From contig OZ237767.1 in assembly GCA_965178125.1 (NCBI GenBank), positions 434,001-498,000 of the forward strand: DNA of 64,000 bases, written 5' to 3'. Positions 54,042 to 64,000 of this stretch are shown here, piece by piece. Both the position numbers and the translations under genes were made by a program. This stretch comes from Bilabrum cf. latius. Its lineage: Eukaryota > Bigyra: Bicosoecida > Bigyra > Bicosoecida. How positions within the stretch are numbered: the stretch's first letter is position 1; each line of letters opens with the position of its first letter. The notes below the pieces were generated by a model. That model was not told the origin of the DNA. It saw nothing but the letters and a program-made list of their open reading frames with translations, and ran no database searches.

Positions 54042-56981
54042 TCACTGCCTCCCGTGCTGCACCCCTCGTCCCGCGGCCGCCCCCGTCCAAGCCAAGGGCC
54101 CGTCCCACGGTCCCTTGCCCCACTCCCTCGAGGCTTCCTCTATACTCTCCAGGAGGGCAGGCGCCACCACGTGCTGCCCCTGCACCCCATCACTCGTCAC
54201 ACCTGCTGCGCCCGCCCTCACGACAGCCTCCTGCACGTGGCACTCGGGCCCGTCCGTGGGCTGGATCCGGCCGTCCTGCCCCACGCAATCCACCCCGCTC
54301 CCACTCGTCAGCCCGGCCCCCTGCCCGCTGTCGTACCGACTCAGCTGCAGCCGCCCAAGGTCCCCGCTCTGGAGGTCCCTGAGCGCCTCAACGAGCACAC
54401 CGCGGGCTGGGACCCTGGCCCTGAGCCGCATGCAGGCCAGGAAGGCCCCGCTGAGGCACCTGTGTAGAGAGTAGGCCTCTCTGGGCGGAGGTGCCAGCCT
54501 GTCCCGGGCCATGGCCTCTCCCAATGCAGCCACCCGCTTGGTCATGTCCGTTGCTCCGAAGTCGAAGCACTCGTGTTCCCCGACGGCGAACGGCTCACCC
54601 ACGATGAGACCCGCGTCCCTCGATGCCTCGATCATGGCCCTGGACTCCCGGCCCGTAAGGAAGCCCAGCTCGGTGGACCAGCGGATCATGCCCTCTCTGT
54701 CCCTCTGCGCGCACGCCCAGACCACCTGCAGGTAGCCATCCACGAAGTCGAGGGAAAAAGCGCGCGTGGCGCCGAAATCCAGCAGGGTCATGGTGTCGCT
54801 GCCGGCGTGGTACAGGTAGTTTCCGAACTGAGCGTCCGTTTGTATGTACCCCTGCAGCAGCTGCCTTACCGTGACACGCAGCAGGGCGGTGCCCAGCCTG
54901 TCTCTTGTTGTCTGGTCCAGGCTCTGGGCCTTGTCGATGGCCTCCCCGGGAGCTAGTACCCCTGTCAGCATCGTCTCACTGGACAGCGGCCGCACCACCG
55001 GGGGAACGATAACGCGCATTGAGGTGTCACGCAGCAGGTGCTGGGCGCGATGCGATGCAAGCGGCCCGCTGCTTCCAGTGCCCCCGCCCCCGCCCTACGA
55101 GGTCCCGCCATCGATGGACCTGGCGTGCCTCACGTTGGCCTCCTGCTCGTCGTGCGCCGCCGCGATCTCCTGCGCGACTCTAGGCACCTCCTCCCAGCTC
55201 TGGGCCGCGAGAGCCCGCCCCTCCATCCTCCTGTCGGCCCTGAGCATCCTCGCGAACCTGGCCTGGTGGGCGGCCTCCAGCCGGTAATCGCACTCCTCCT
55301 TGAGCTCCGCGCGGGCCACGTCCATGGCGTGGTCGATGAATAGCCCCTTGGGCAGCGCACCGGCGAGCACCAGCAGCCGGCTCAGGTTGTCGAGGTCGCT
55401 GTCGATGGACCGGGCCACTCCGGGGTACTGGATCTTGACCGCCACTGGCACCGCGCCTCCCAGGTCGTCGAGGTCGACTCGTGCAGGGACGGGAGGCGGC
55501 GTCTGTTCCGCCGTAGGGTCGTATGCAGAAGATTCGGAATGTGACTGGGCCTCGCCACTTTGTTCCGTTGGTTGCCCTGCTGCGGGCTGCAATGTGCTGC
55601 TCTCGCCGCTGCTACTATTCCCCTGCCCCATCCAGCTCCACAGCCAGCCAAGTGATGACTGGTGCTGGCCGTCCTCCCCCCCTACTTGCTTCCCCGTCTT
55701 GTCCGCATTCACGGACTGACCATCTCCGGACTAGGCACTGTCAGCGCCGCCCATTGCCTGCTAAACAGACCCGCCCGCTTCCCCCCGCACCCTCCTCAGC
55801 GCCTCCTCCAGGCTCTCCACCCCCGCCAGCTCAGCCCCCTTGAGCTCTCCCAGGTGCACCTGCCCGATGGAAGCAGCCGCCATCGGCTGCTCCTCGAAGT
55901 CGTCCAGCAGCTCTCGCCAGTCGTCAGTGCCCCCCACCGCCTCATCGATGGTCTCCTTCAGCTGCCAAGCAGGCATGATGTCAGCTGCCGCGCGCACCCG
56001 CTCCAGCGCTCGCTGCAGCTGAGGCGGGATCAGAGAGTCGTCCTAAATGGACAGGAGCTGGCCTAGTTTCAGGGCCGCGCCCCGCATGCGACACAGCGCG
56101 TCTGCCAGCCTGTCGGCGTTGTCGGCTGACATCATGCTCTGTGCCCAGTAGTCCACTGCAGCGTCTGCAGCGGACTGAGCCGCGGTCCCTGGACCCCCCT
56201 TCGCCGCCTGCCGACCGGCCGCCGCACCGGTGCCACCACCCCCATTCTGCCGCTATGTTCCATCGCCTCCGCCTCCTCCCATTGCCCTCCGCGCTGCATC
56301 CGAAACGGTGCCGGCGAGGAGGCCCGCCCCCAGCTGGGCGAATCCCGCCACCCGTTGGAGGGGCGAGCTGGGCACGGCGCGCTCCCTCAGCTGGCGGCGC
56401 TGGCCTGCGGCGGCCTGCCTTCGCTCTCTCCATCCTTGTACTGGCTTTGCTGGGTCCTGGCCGAGGCTGGGTGCGTGCTCGGTCGATTGGGAGGCGCGGC
56501 TAGCAGGTTCAGGTGCCGACGCATGTTCCGACACGCTTGAGCTTTCAGATCTGCTGCTTGCGGTCACGTTCTGTGTTTCCAATGGGCTTATAGTAGCTTG
56601 ATCATGGCCGGGCAGCCGGGGTAGATTGCTGGAGCCGGGCTCTTGCGCAGCGGCAGCCACTGCAGCAGCTTGCTCCCGTGTGCTGCGGTGTGACTGGGAC
56701 GTGTCGACAGCTGCTGCCCGTGGCAGCTTCACATCAAGGTTTTTGATCCTTTGCTTATTTGACCCAATGCGAACTACCGCCTGCCCAGCACTTCGGAGCG
56801 GATTGAATCTCTGCGAGCAGTGACGTGGCTGCTGGTATGCGCGAGATGTGCCTTTTACTCTGAGCGGGGTTTTTGCTATTGCAATCATCCCAAGAATATG
56901 ACTCACAGAATGAACTCGCTGCTGTACTCGTCGCAAACCCTGAAGGAGGGTGCGTATATCTTGTAAGTGCTGAGAACTCAT
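54042..56981 (-). CDS. COQ8: COQ8/ADCK-type UbiB atypical kinase
   Basis: ATG 56981 to TGA 54042-54044, 979 aa, with UAG at 56253, 56043, about 55734, 55761 and 55095. COQ8 proteins are mitochondrial ATPase/kinase-like factors for coenzyme Q synthesis. Signature elements are present: the PSSPLQRVAGFAQLGAGL N-terminal element, the KxGQ motif in ALKLGQLLSI, the Ala-rich loop AAASIGQVHLGEL, VAVKIQYPGVA with the Lys, RAELKEECDYRLEAAHQ, QTDAQFGNYLY, LLDFGATRAFS and PPREAYSLHRCLSGAF. The UAG at 56043 sits at the Gln of the near-invariant LSIQDD. Long insertions follow the Ala-rich loop (about 95 residues) and precede the QTD motif, making it longer than the usual 500-650 aa. Confidence 0.95.
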
Positions 56982-57279
56982 TGCACCGAAGCTTCTCCGC
57001 CACGTCGCGTTGTGTACCTGCGCGATCTCGCGGCTTCCTTCCTGTGATACCAGTGGTATTGTACAATCAATGCTTGTGTGCGTGCTCGTTGTGGATAGGG
57101 CGAGCTGAAAAAATGTTTGAAGATCATGCTTCGGCTGGCCAATTCCGAATCAAAGACAAGATCAAGGGGTTTGTGCTGCTTTTGCACTGCATGCAGCCCA
57201 GTGCTGCGGTGCCAGTACACATGTAGCTAGCTGCAGTCATTCCTGTAGCGAGACGGCGGCTGCGGTTGCCTGCTCGCAC

Positions 57280-59304
57280 TCAAGCAGAGTACGCGGGCCC
57301 CAGCGGCCACACGCTCACGTCAGCGTGGAAACTGCCTCCTTGCGCCCACAGCGCCACTGTATCAGCGTCCCCTGACCCAGAGGGAGGGGTCGGGTACGTC
57401 CTCGCGGTCACCGCGGCCCTCCCTCCAGCGGCGAAGAGCTCCGCAATCGAGTGGTCTACGAGCACACGGAGGCCCAGCTCCATGGCCCCCGTCCTGGCGG
57501 CGGTTGCAACCTCGGAGGGCTTCACGGGGATGTTGCCGCCCTCGATGCCGGCGCGCCCGTCCCCGCACGACTTGGTGGTGTCCTGCTGTGCCACGAGGGA
57601 CTCCACTGTGCCGCTGACGCACCACTGGCTCGGGTTGCTCGCGGGTGCAGTCGACTTGAGGGAACAGCGGGGCACGGGGTAGGAGGCGCCGCGCGGCTCG
57701 GATGACTCCGGGTGCGGGCCGCCGTTCCGCACGTAGGTCCATGCCACGCACTCCGACTCCATCTGGCACTGTGTGCTGCAGTTCCTCACGTTCTCCTCTT
57801 CCGGCGCTGCTGCCGGCAGCCCGTAGTCCCTGTAGTCACCCCCGGGCATGTCGGTGTTGTTGAGCGGGCCAGTGGCAGGGACCATTCGGATGGAGGCGCG
57901 GGTCTCGCACTTCCGGTCTGACGTGGTGAGATAGGACACCCCGGCCGTGATCGATTGCGCGGCGCCTGCGGAACCGAGCCTGCAGGCTTCGAGGATGCCC
58001 CGCTCCCTCCCGCGGGTCCTCGCCGAGGCCTCGGATGCAGGGACACCCGCCCCCGGCCTGGGTACCGAGCGCGCTGCAATGCAGTGCATGCGGTCAATCA
58101 GCCCATGGGACATGCCCTGGAGAGTGAAGGTCACCTGCACGTCCATGGCCCTGCCCTCCGCCCCATGCAGGGGCACCCAGGCCCCATCCCCCACGGCGAG
58201 GGCGGGGTTGGTGTACGAGGGGCTCCCGCGGAGCTGCTCCACGGCGGGCGAGGGCGGTGTGACGAGTATGCCCAGTTCCATGTCGGGGGTGAGAGTCCGG
58301 GCGAACGAGTTTGTTCCCTGCCAGCCCTCCTTCTGCGGCGCGCTTCCGGTTTCGCGGACCCACCCGTACAGCAGCTGAGCCGACTGGGCGCCGGCCGTCT
58401 TTGGCGCGGGCCCGTCGTCCAAAAAGGACTTGCTCGCGTAAAATCCGTTGTGGAAATCCAGCAACCTCGGGGTGGTGAGTGCCTGGAACTGGATCGCATC
58501 GGCGTCGAAGCTTCCGATGACGCCCCACTCCCTGCCCTCCCCCGAATACTTGAGGAAGAACAGGCCGTCGCTGCCGGGGAGCGGAGCGAAGTCGGGGCAC
58601 TCCCACATGGTCTACTAGCCGGTTGAATATAGCACACCGTGGTACGACAGCGGCCTCAGAGGTGAGGTTGCGTTAGGCGTCGTGTAGACCACAACATTCG
58701 CCGTGCCGTTTTCGCGAGCCGACATGGCCATGGCCCATCTGTCTCCAGATTTTGAGGCATCTGGGACCCTCCAAGCGGTCGTGTCATCGCGAAAATCATT
58801 CTTCTCGGTACCAGGGGGCTGGTGCGCGATCACGGGATTCTAGGGGTCCTTCTCCCACTCGATCAACTGCGGATCGGAGGCATTCTTCGCTCGAGCAAGG
58901 CACTGTAGCTGTCCTTGCGGCCCTACGCAGGTGTATGAGATAATTGGTTCTCCATCGATGATAGTCATTGAACCGGAAAACACACCACCATTATCATAAG
59001 CCTGGTCAGGCAGGAGAGCGATTGGTAGGTGGATCCAGTGCGCCAGATCATCGCTAATACTGTGCGCCCAGCTCATGTGGCCCCATACCGCACCATCTGG
59101 GTTGTACTAGTTGAATAGATGATACTTTCCGTTGAAGAAAACGGGGCCATTAGGGTCGTTCATCCAGTTTTTGGCCGGCCGGGCGTGGCTTGTTGGAAAG
59201 TAAATAGACCCACTGGCAGACAGCCGTTCCGCCATCCAATCCGACGGAGCAGCCGCTACTGCATGGAATGCACATAGTAAGTACGGAGCGGCACGAAGCT
59301 GCAT
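57280..59304 (-). CDS. GH32 beta-fructofuranosidase (invertase-like), secreted, with PAN/Apple-like insertion
   Basis: Start chosen at ATG 59304, which gives a signal peptide ([18 protein letters not shown]); stop TGA 57280-57282; 674 aa; UAG at 59107, 58840, 58615 and 58612. GH32 enzymes hydrolyse sucrose or fructans. Catalytic elements are present: nucleophile Asp in [18 protein letters not shown], the RD motif in [10 protein letters not shown] (RDD rather than RDP) and the acid/base Glu in [10 protein letters not shown]. The C-terminal beta-sandwich ends with [23 protein letters not shown] 59107 falls at the Gln of the family motif LFYQYNP. Within the C-terminal domain, about 90 residues (YRDYGLP to WCVSGT), with paired Cys and CVAWTY, look like an inserted PAN/Apple carbohydrate- or protein-binding module. 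Confidence 0.93.
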
Positions 59305-59478
59305 CTCTTTGGGAACTTTTGAGGCGGTGGGGCGTTGGCGCTGCCCAAGAGCTTGCGGTGTGATGAGCCAGTTGCGGTGTGATGAGCCAGTTGGCACGCC
59401 ACACATCCTGCATCCACAGCGCGCTGAAGCCGTAATCAACAAGTTGCATCGAATGCAATGCTAGCAACCACGCCACGC

Positions 59479-62400
59479 TCACGACGACTCTGGCCCCGGA
59501 AACCGCCTTGAAGAGCCCCCACTACTGCTGCCCCTTCCCCCGGGCCTTCCCCCCCGAGAGCCCCTCCCACGCCCGCGCCCCAGCGCTGCCCCCAGGCGCG
59601 GCAGGTCCGTCTGCCCCATGCCCGCCCCCGCTCCACCAGCATCCCCAAGCGCTGGAAACCCAGCTTCTTCTCCTCCTCTCTCTTCCCTCCGCCCCACGCT
59701 CGCCACAGGCAGGCCATACCCCCCCTACAGGGGCAGCGCACCGCCGGCCATACGCGCCTGGGAGGCAGCCGCTATGGCTTGCTCCTGCGCCCGCTGCAGG
59801 TAGGGGTGCGGCGGGGGCGGCAGGCCTACCGGGGGTCTTTTGGACTGGCCCTGGCCCAGGCCCAGGCCCAAACTGTGACCATGCGTGCTTGAGTGACGAG
59901 TGGGCGCGTTCTGGGGCGGCGGTGTTCCCTAAGGCGGGCCCGGCGGGGGCCTCGGGATGAAGGCTACAGAGCTGGCGGGACCAGGCCCAGGGAACCGCCT
60001 CGTTGTTCCCTGGGACAGATCAAAGGACGCCGCGCCTCCTGCTTTCTTCTGCCCCTGCTTGCTCCCCAATGCTCCTGCACTTCCTCCCGATTTGGACCCT
60101 GCCGACACGCCGGTAGGGTGCTGTTGTTGTCTCCCCTCCTCCCGTCCATGCATGCTGCGCCACCTCCCACTCCACTCCAAAGTCCTGAGGGCCTGCCTGA
60201 CCTCCCAGAGAGTGGGTCTATCATCGGGGTCCCACTGCAGCATGTCGCACACCAGGGACTGCAGCCACAGGGGATACAGACGGGGGATCGTGGGCGGCAG
60301 GCTCTTCACGCCAAGCTCATACTTTGGCACACTAAGTGACCCAGAACCACCCGCCCCTCCCGCCGCCGCCCCGCCTGCAGCAGCAGCAGCAGCAGCAGCA
60401 GCAGACTCCACATCGGGGGGATACTTCCCCAGTGGATGCCTCATCCCGCCCGCCATCTCTGCGATGAGCACGCCCAGCTCAAACACGGGCTGGCCATCGA
60501 AACGGATCGTGGCACCGTCACGGGACTCGCCCCGCATCCGCTCCGCCCGCATGTATCCGTTGAGCACTTCCGGGGCGAGGTGCTCCTGGTTGCCGCCCGG
60601 CCCGCCGCCACTGTCCTGAAGGAACTAGAATGGAACGTTCCTCAGCGCCCGCGACAGGCGCCGGAGCCTCGCGCCGTCCTTGCCAGTGGGCCATGCACCT
60701 GCCCTATCCCGGCCACCGGTCTCCTCCCCCTGCTCATGCTCCCCCCCGCCCCACCGGAGATCCGCCTGCAGGCATTCGCCCAGGTCGATCAGGACCAGCC
60801 GGCCGTCACCCGCCTCGTGCGCAAACGTGGTCCCAGCCTGGGTGGAGGGTACGGGCTCGCCCCTCTGCACGAGCTGCTCGGCGTCCTCCCGCAGCATGAT
60901 GGGCCTGCGCGTGCCGTCATCCCACATGACGTTGTCCAGCTTCATGTCGCGGTGCACCACCCCGTGCTGCAGCAGGTGAAGCGCGCCCTCGCACAGATCC
61001 CTGGCCCAGGACACGAGCAAGGGGTAGGGGGGCAGCCCGTCCATGCCCGCGAGCCTGTCTTTGAGCGTCATGGGCAGCATCTCGAGGAGCATGAACAGCT
61101 GCTGTGCCCGAGTGGGGGCGCCCCCGGGCCCCGCCCTCAGGGTCCCGATCTCCCTCACGAAGGGAGGCAGGCAGTTGGCCCACACCCAGTCCGGGGGGAA
61201 TGCGGCCCCCTGCCACAGGAGCCTGATGATGTTGCGGTGCCTAGGCAGCCGCAGCAACGCATCGTACTCTCGTCTGGTCTGCTGCTCCATGCCAGCCGTG
61301 TCCCTCTGCCCATGGTAGTTGAAGAGAACCTTCAAGGCAGCCACGGCGCACGGCTTGCCGAGGTCGCTCGAGCCCACCACCGCCACGCGAGCCACGGCCC
61401 CGTTCTGGCCCCGCCCCATGATCTCCAGCGAGTCGACGTCATCGTCCGACCGCAGCCGCAGCCTGTGAGCGGCACCGCCTCCGTCCGTGGCCATGGGCGG
61501 GTCCCCCGGCCGGTGCTGGAACCTGGGCCTGCCTTTGCCTCGGAATGGCCGGGGCGGGGCCACCGGCACGATCCGGTTCAGCACTTCGTCGGCCGACCGC
61601 GGCCTCCTCGTGTCCCTGCCGCCCACGCCCGCGCCGACCGCCCCATGGGTGGTGTACCCTGACACAAACCTGAGGGTCGGATGCAAACGAGGCGGGGGCA
61701 CCGGCACAAGCGAGAGTGACCCGGAATCGGAATCGCCCGCGGAGGCACCCGCTGCCTCTTCACTCGCCTAGCTGCTTGGACCGAGGGCGGAGACGCTGCG
61801 GAAGGAAGAAGAAGAGGAGCCGACAGCAACCGCAGCAGCGTCGCTTCTGGCCCACGCCGCCCGGCGCACGAGCTCCTCCGCCAGCTCCTCGTTCTCCTGC
61901 CGCAGCTGCACGTGGCTGTCCTGCAGCTCCCTCAGCCCTGCTGCAGCGCGCCGTGCCTCCGCTGCCTTGCTTTCGAGTGCAGTCTGCAGCTCCCTCGCCA
62001 GCTCAACGGCTCTAGCATAATCCCGCTGCAGCGTGTGCAGCTCGCTCGACCCCGCCCTGTCCCGCTGCATCGCCTGCTGCTCCAGCTGGCTGCACCTTTC
62101 CTGCAGCAGGTGTGCGTCGCGCCTCCACTGCGAGATCTCGGCCTCGAGACGCGCCCGGTTCTGCTGCCCCGTCGCGAGCGAGCGCTTGCTCTGCAACAAC
62201 TCTGACGTCACGCGTGCCGCCTCCTGCCTCGCGAGCCTTGCCTGCTCTCGGGCGCTGGCGAGCGCCCGCTCCAGCTCCCGCACGTGTGCCGTGGATGCAG
62301 TGGATGACCCGGAGTCGGATCTCCTGACCGCGGGCGCGCTGGTCGCGCTCCTCATCTCCTCCAGCTCCGCTTGCAGCCGGGCCGATTGTTCCCTGACCAA

Positions 62401-63999
62401 GTCCATCCTGGGTTGGATCTCGTCCAGCTCTCGCTACAGGGTGAGGCTGCCTGCCTCCGAGGTAGACAGCTCCTGCTGGGCCTGCTTGAGCTGCTTGCGG
62501 ATCTCTTTGAGCTCCTGCTGGGCCGCCTTTTCCTTGTCCTTGGTCTTGCCAATGGCTTGCTCGACCTTCTTGAGCTTCTTCCTGGTCTTCTTGAGTTCCT
62601 CCTTGTCCTGCTCCGCGCTCGACACGAGGTCTCTCATCCGGATGAACTGCGCCTCGGAGCGCCGGAGCTTGGCCTCCGCCTGCTCCGCCCGCTTGGCGGA
62701 GTCATCCAGCTTCGCCTGCTTCCTCCGTAGCACGCGCAGCTCCTCCTTCGCCTCTTGCAGAGAATCTTCCGCCTGCCGAGCGCGCCTCACCGCCGCCCGT
62801 TTGTCTGCCAGCGCCTTCTCATGCTTCCTCGCGGCCTCCCTAGCCCGCTCGTTGGCTACCTGTCTGGAGTGCTCGGCGTCGTCTAGCACGCTGTTCACCT
62901 GCATCTGCATCGCGTACATGTCTCCCGGCATTGCCCCAGACATGTCAGAGTACCCCTGCGGAGACTCATCTTCCTCCGTATCGGACCCGTCGTTTTCCTC
63001 TTCTTCTGCTCCGTCATCTTCCCGAGCCTAGAGCTCATCTTCCAAGAGACCACTGGGTTGCGCTCCTGTCCCTTCGCTCCCCTGGCCCCCTCCCCCTTGC
63101 CCTCCCCGTGCCTCGCCGCCAACAAACACCGCCTCCCTTGCAGATGCCTCGATGGCCGCCTGCAGCTCGTCACCCCACCCCACGTCCTCGTCGCCATCGC
63201 CCTCGCCCCCCGCCCCCCAGTGGGCTTGGCTTGGGCTGCCGTCGCTCTCGCCCCTCCCGTGCAGCATCGGCTGCTGCAGCGAGTACGATTCGTCCTCCTC
63301 TTCGTACTCGTCATCCTCCACGTCATGCAGCTGACCGATGGACGGGGCCTACACCCCCTGGCCCCCCACGTCCGCGATCACGTCGTCCCACAGTGAGTCG
63401 AACCGGCCTGGGCTCGCGGAGGCCAGCCCTGCCTCGCCTGTCCGCGAGCTTGCGCCCGCACCCGCCCCAGTGCCCGCCCCGCTGGCCGGCAGCGGAGGTG
63501 TCACTCCCCTCTCGCTTCCCCCGGCAGTGCTGGGGGTAGCCACTCTGGTCCCACCCTCCGGATCCTCGGCCCCAGGCTGGTGCTGCTCATGGCTCGGGAG
63601 TGGCTGGGGCTAGGGCCCGGCAAGAGGACGCTCGTCGCTGCTGGCCTCCGGGGTGGCGGGTGAACCCGCGGCCTGGGCGGGTTCGCGCGCTCGAGAGTGT
63701 TGCTCAATATGCGAGCTAGATACTGGCCGCTCGGAGTGGCTTGGTGGCTCTTCGTTCTCCGCACCGGCAGCCCCGGCGCACTGGGCAAGTGCTCGCGCCC
63801 CAGATGACTCCAATCGGCCCTGCGCTCCACCACCGTCGCCATCCACCGCATTGCTAGAATTTTCTTGTGCGTCATGCTCTGGATTGGGCTGGAGCCATGC
63901 GGACGGGTCTACCACCCCGTGGTCTTCCAAGTCTGAACCATCGGAACCCGAATCAGCGAACGAGTTGTCTTCATACAAGTCGTCGTCGCTCGCAGACAT
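59479..63999 (-). CDS. coiled-coil protein kinase, PINK1-like kinase domain, 1506 aa
   Basis: One frame from ATG 63999 to TGA 59479-59481, through UAG at 63610, 63349, 63028, 62434, 61768, 60625, 59929 and 59725. Residues 1-350 are acidic and disordered. About 353-743 is a long coiled coil (for example KHEKALADKRAAVRRARQAE). The kinase domain follows at about 850-1290: G-loop EIMGRGQNGAVARVAV, Lys in AALKVLFNY, catalytic VVHRDMKLDN, DLG in place of DFG (LVLIDLGECL) and GGNQEHLAPEV. Gapped similarity to PINK1 is seen in the NIIRLL, HRD and GGN-APE regions. One UAG lies in the activation segment. The tail is Gly/Arg-rich (RGRGRGSRGGRPGGRG). The fusion order is unusual; the start is only one base from the window edge. 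Confidence 0.85.
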
Positions 64000-64000
64000 T

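Overview
The window is nuclear DNA of a GC-rich, mostly intron-poor single-celled eukaryote. It has spliceosomal GT-AG introns, eukaryotic housekeeping genes (NEP1/EMG1, ATG3, COQ8, a UPF1/SEN1-type helicase), secreted proteins and a tyrosine-recombinase retrotransposon. I cannot name the lineage.

The central observation is a variant nuclear genetic code. Nearly every gene reads as a long open frame broken only by in-frame UAG codons (well over 100 in the window), and genes end only at UGA or UAA. UAG falls on positions that are glutamine in conserved families: the LSI-Q-DD element of COQ8 kinases (56043-56045) and the LF-x-Q-YNP element of GH32 invertases (59107-59109). It also replaces Gln between two local paralogues (3420-3422), matches Gln between EF-hand modules (38731-38733) and closes a poly-Gln tract (23749-23751). 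So UAG = Gln, with UAA and UGA kept as stops. Read with the standard code, the region shatters into dozens of false short genes.

Layout. 1-1.8 kb: the tail of a basic protein and two small membrane-type genes. 2.1-13.8 kb: two paralogous secreted or membrane ARM-like genes on the minus strand. Copy 1 is split by an about 6.9 kb Ngaro/PAT-type (DIRS-order) retrotransposon at 3553-10436, with gag, RT-RNase H, tyrosine recombinase and split direct repeats A1...B1-A2-B2. It also carries a 612 bp dispersed element just downstream. Copy 2 is intact and has two coding minisatellites made of N-glycosylation sequons. 13.7-25.7 kb: a small membrane protein, a 1857-residue ARM-repeat protein, a secreted beta-helix protein and another ARM-like membrane protein. 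25.9-30.9 kb: a 1665-residue SF1 helicase. 31.6-34.3 kb: EMG1 (two introns), divergent from an unknown, possibly mitochondrial protein. 34.6-44.8 kb: a 3249-residue protein of about 20 EF-hands. 45-49.8 kb: CutC, a zinc-knuckle protein, a secreted Cys-rich protein and ATG3. 49.9-53.9 kb: a GNAT protein, a membrane Cys-rich protein and a low-complexity protein. 54-64 kb: COQ8, a GH32 invertase with a PAN/Apple insertion, and a 1506-residue coiled-coil protein kinase, all on the minus strand.

No tRNA, rRNA or CRISPR array was recognised. The intact genes share no pathway; what unites them is the code and a cluster of ARM-like secreted or membrane proteins in the first 25 kb that has been shaped by mobile elements.
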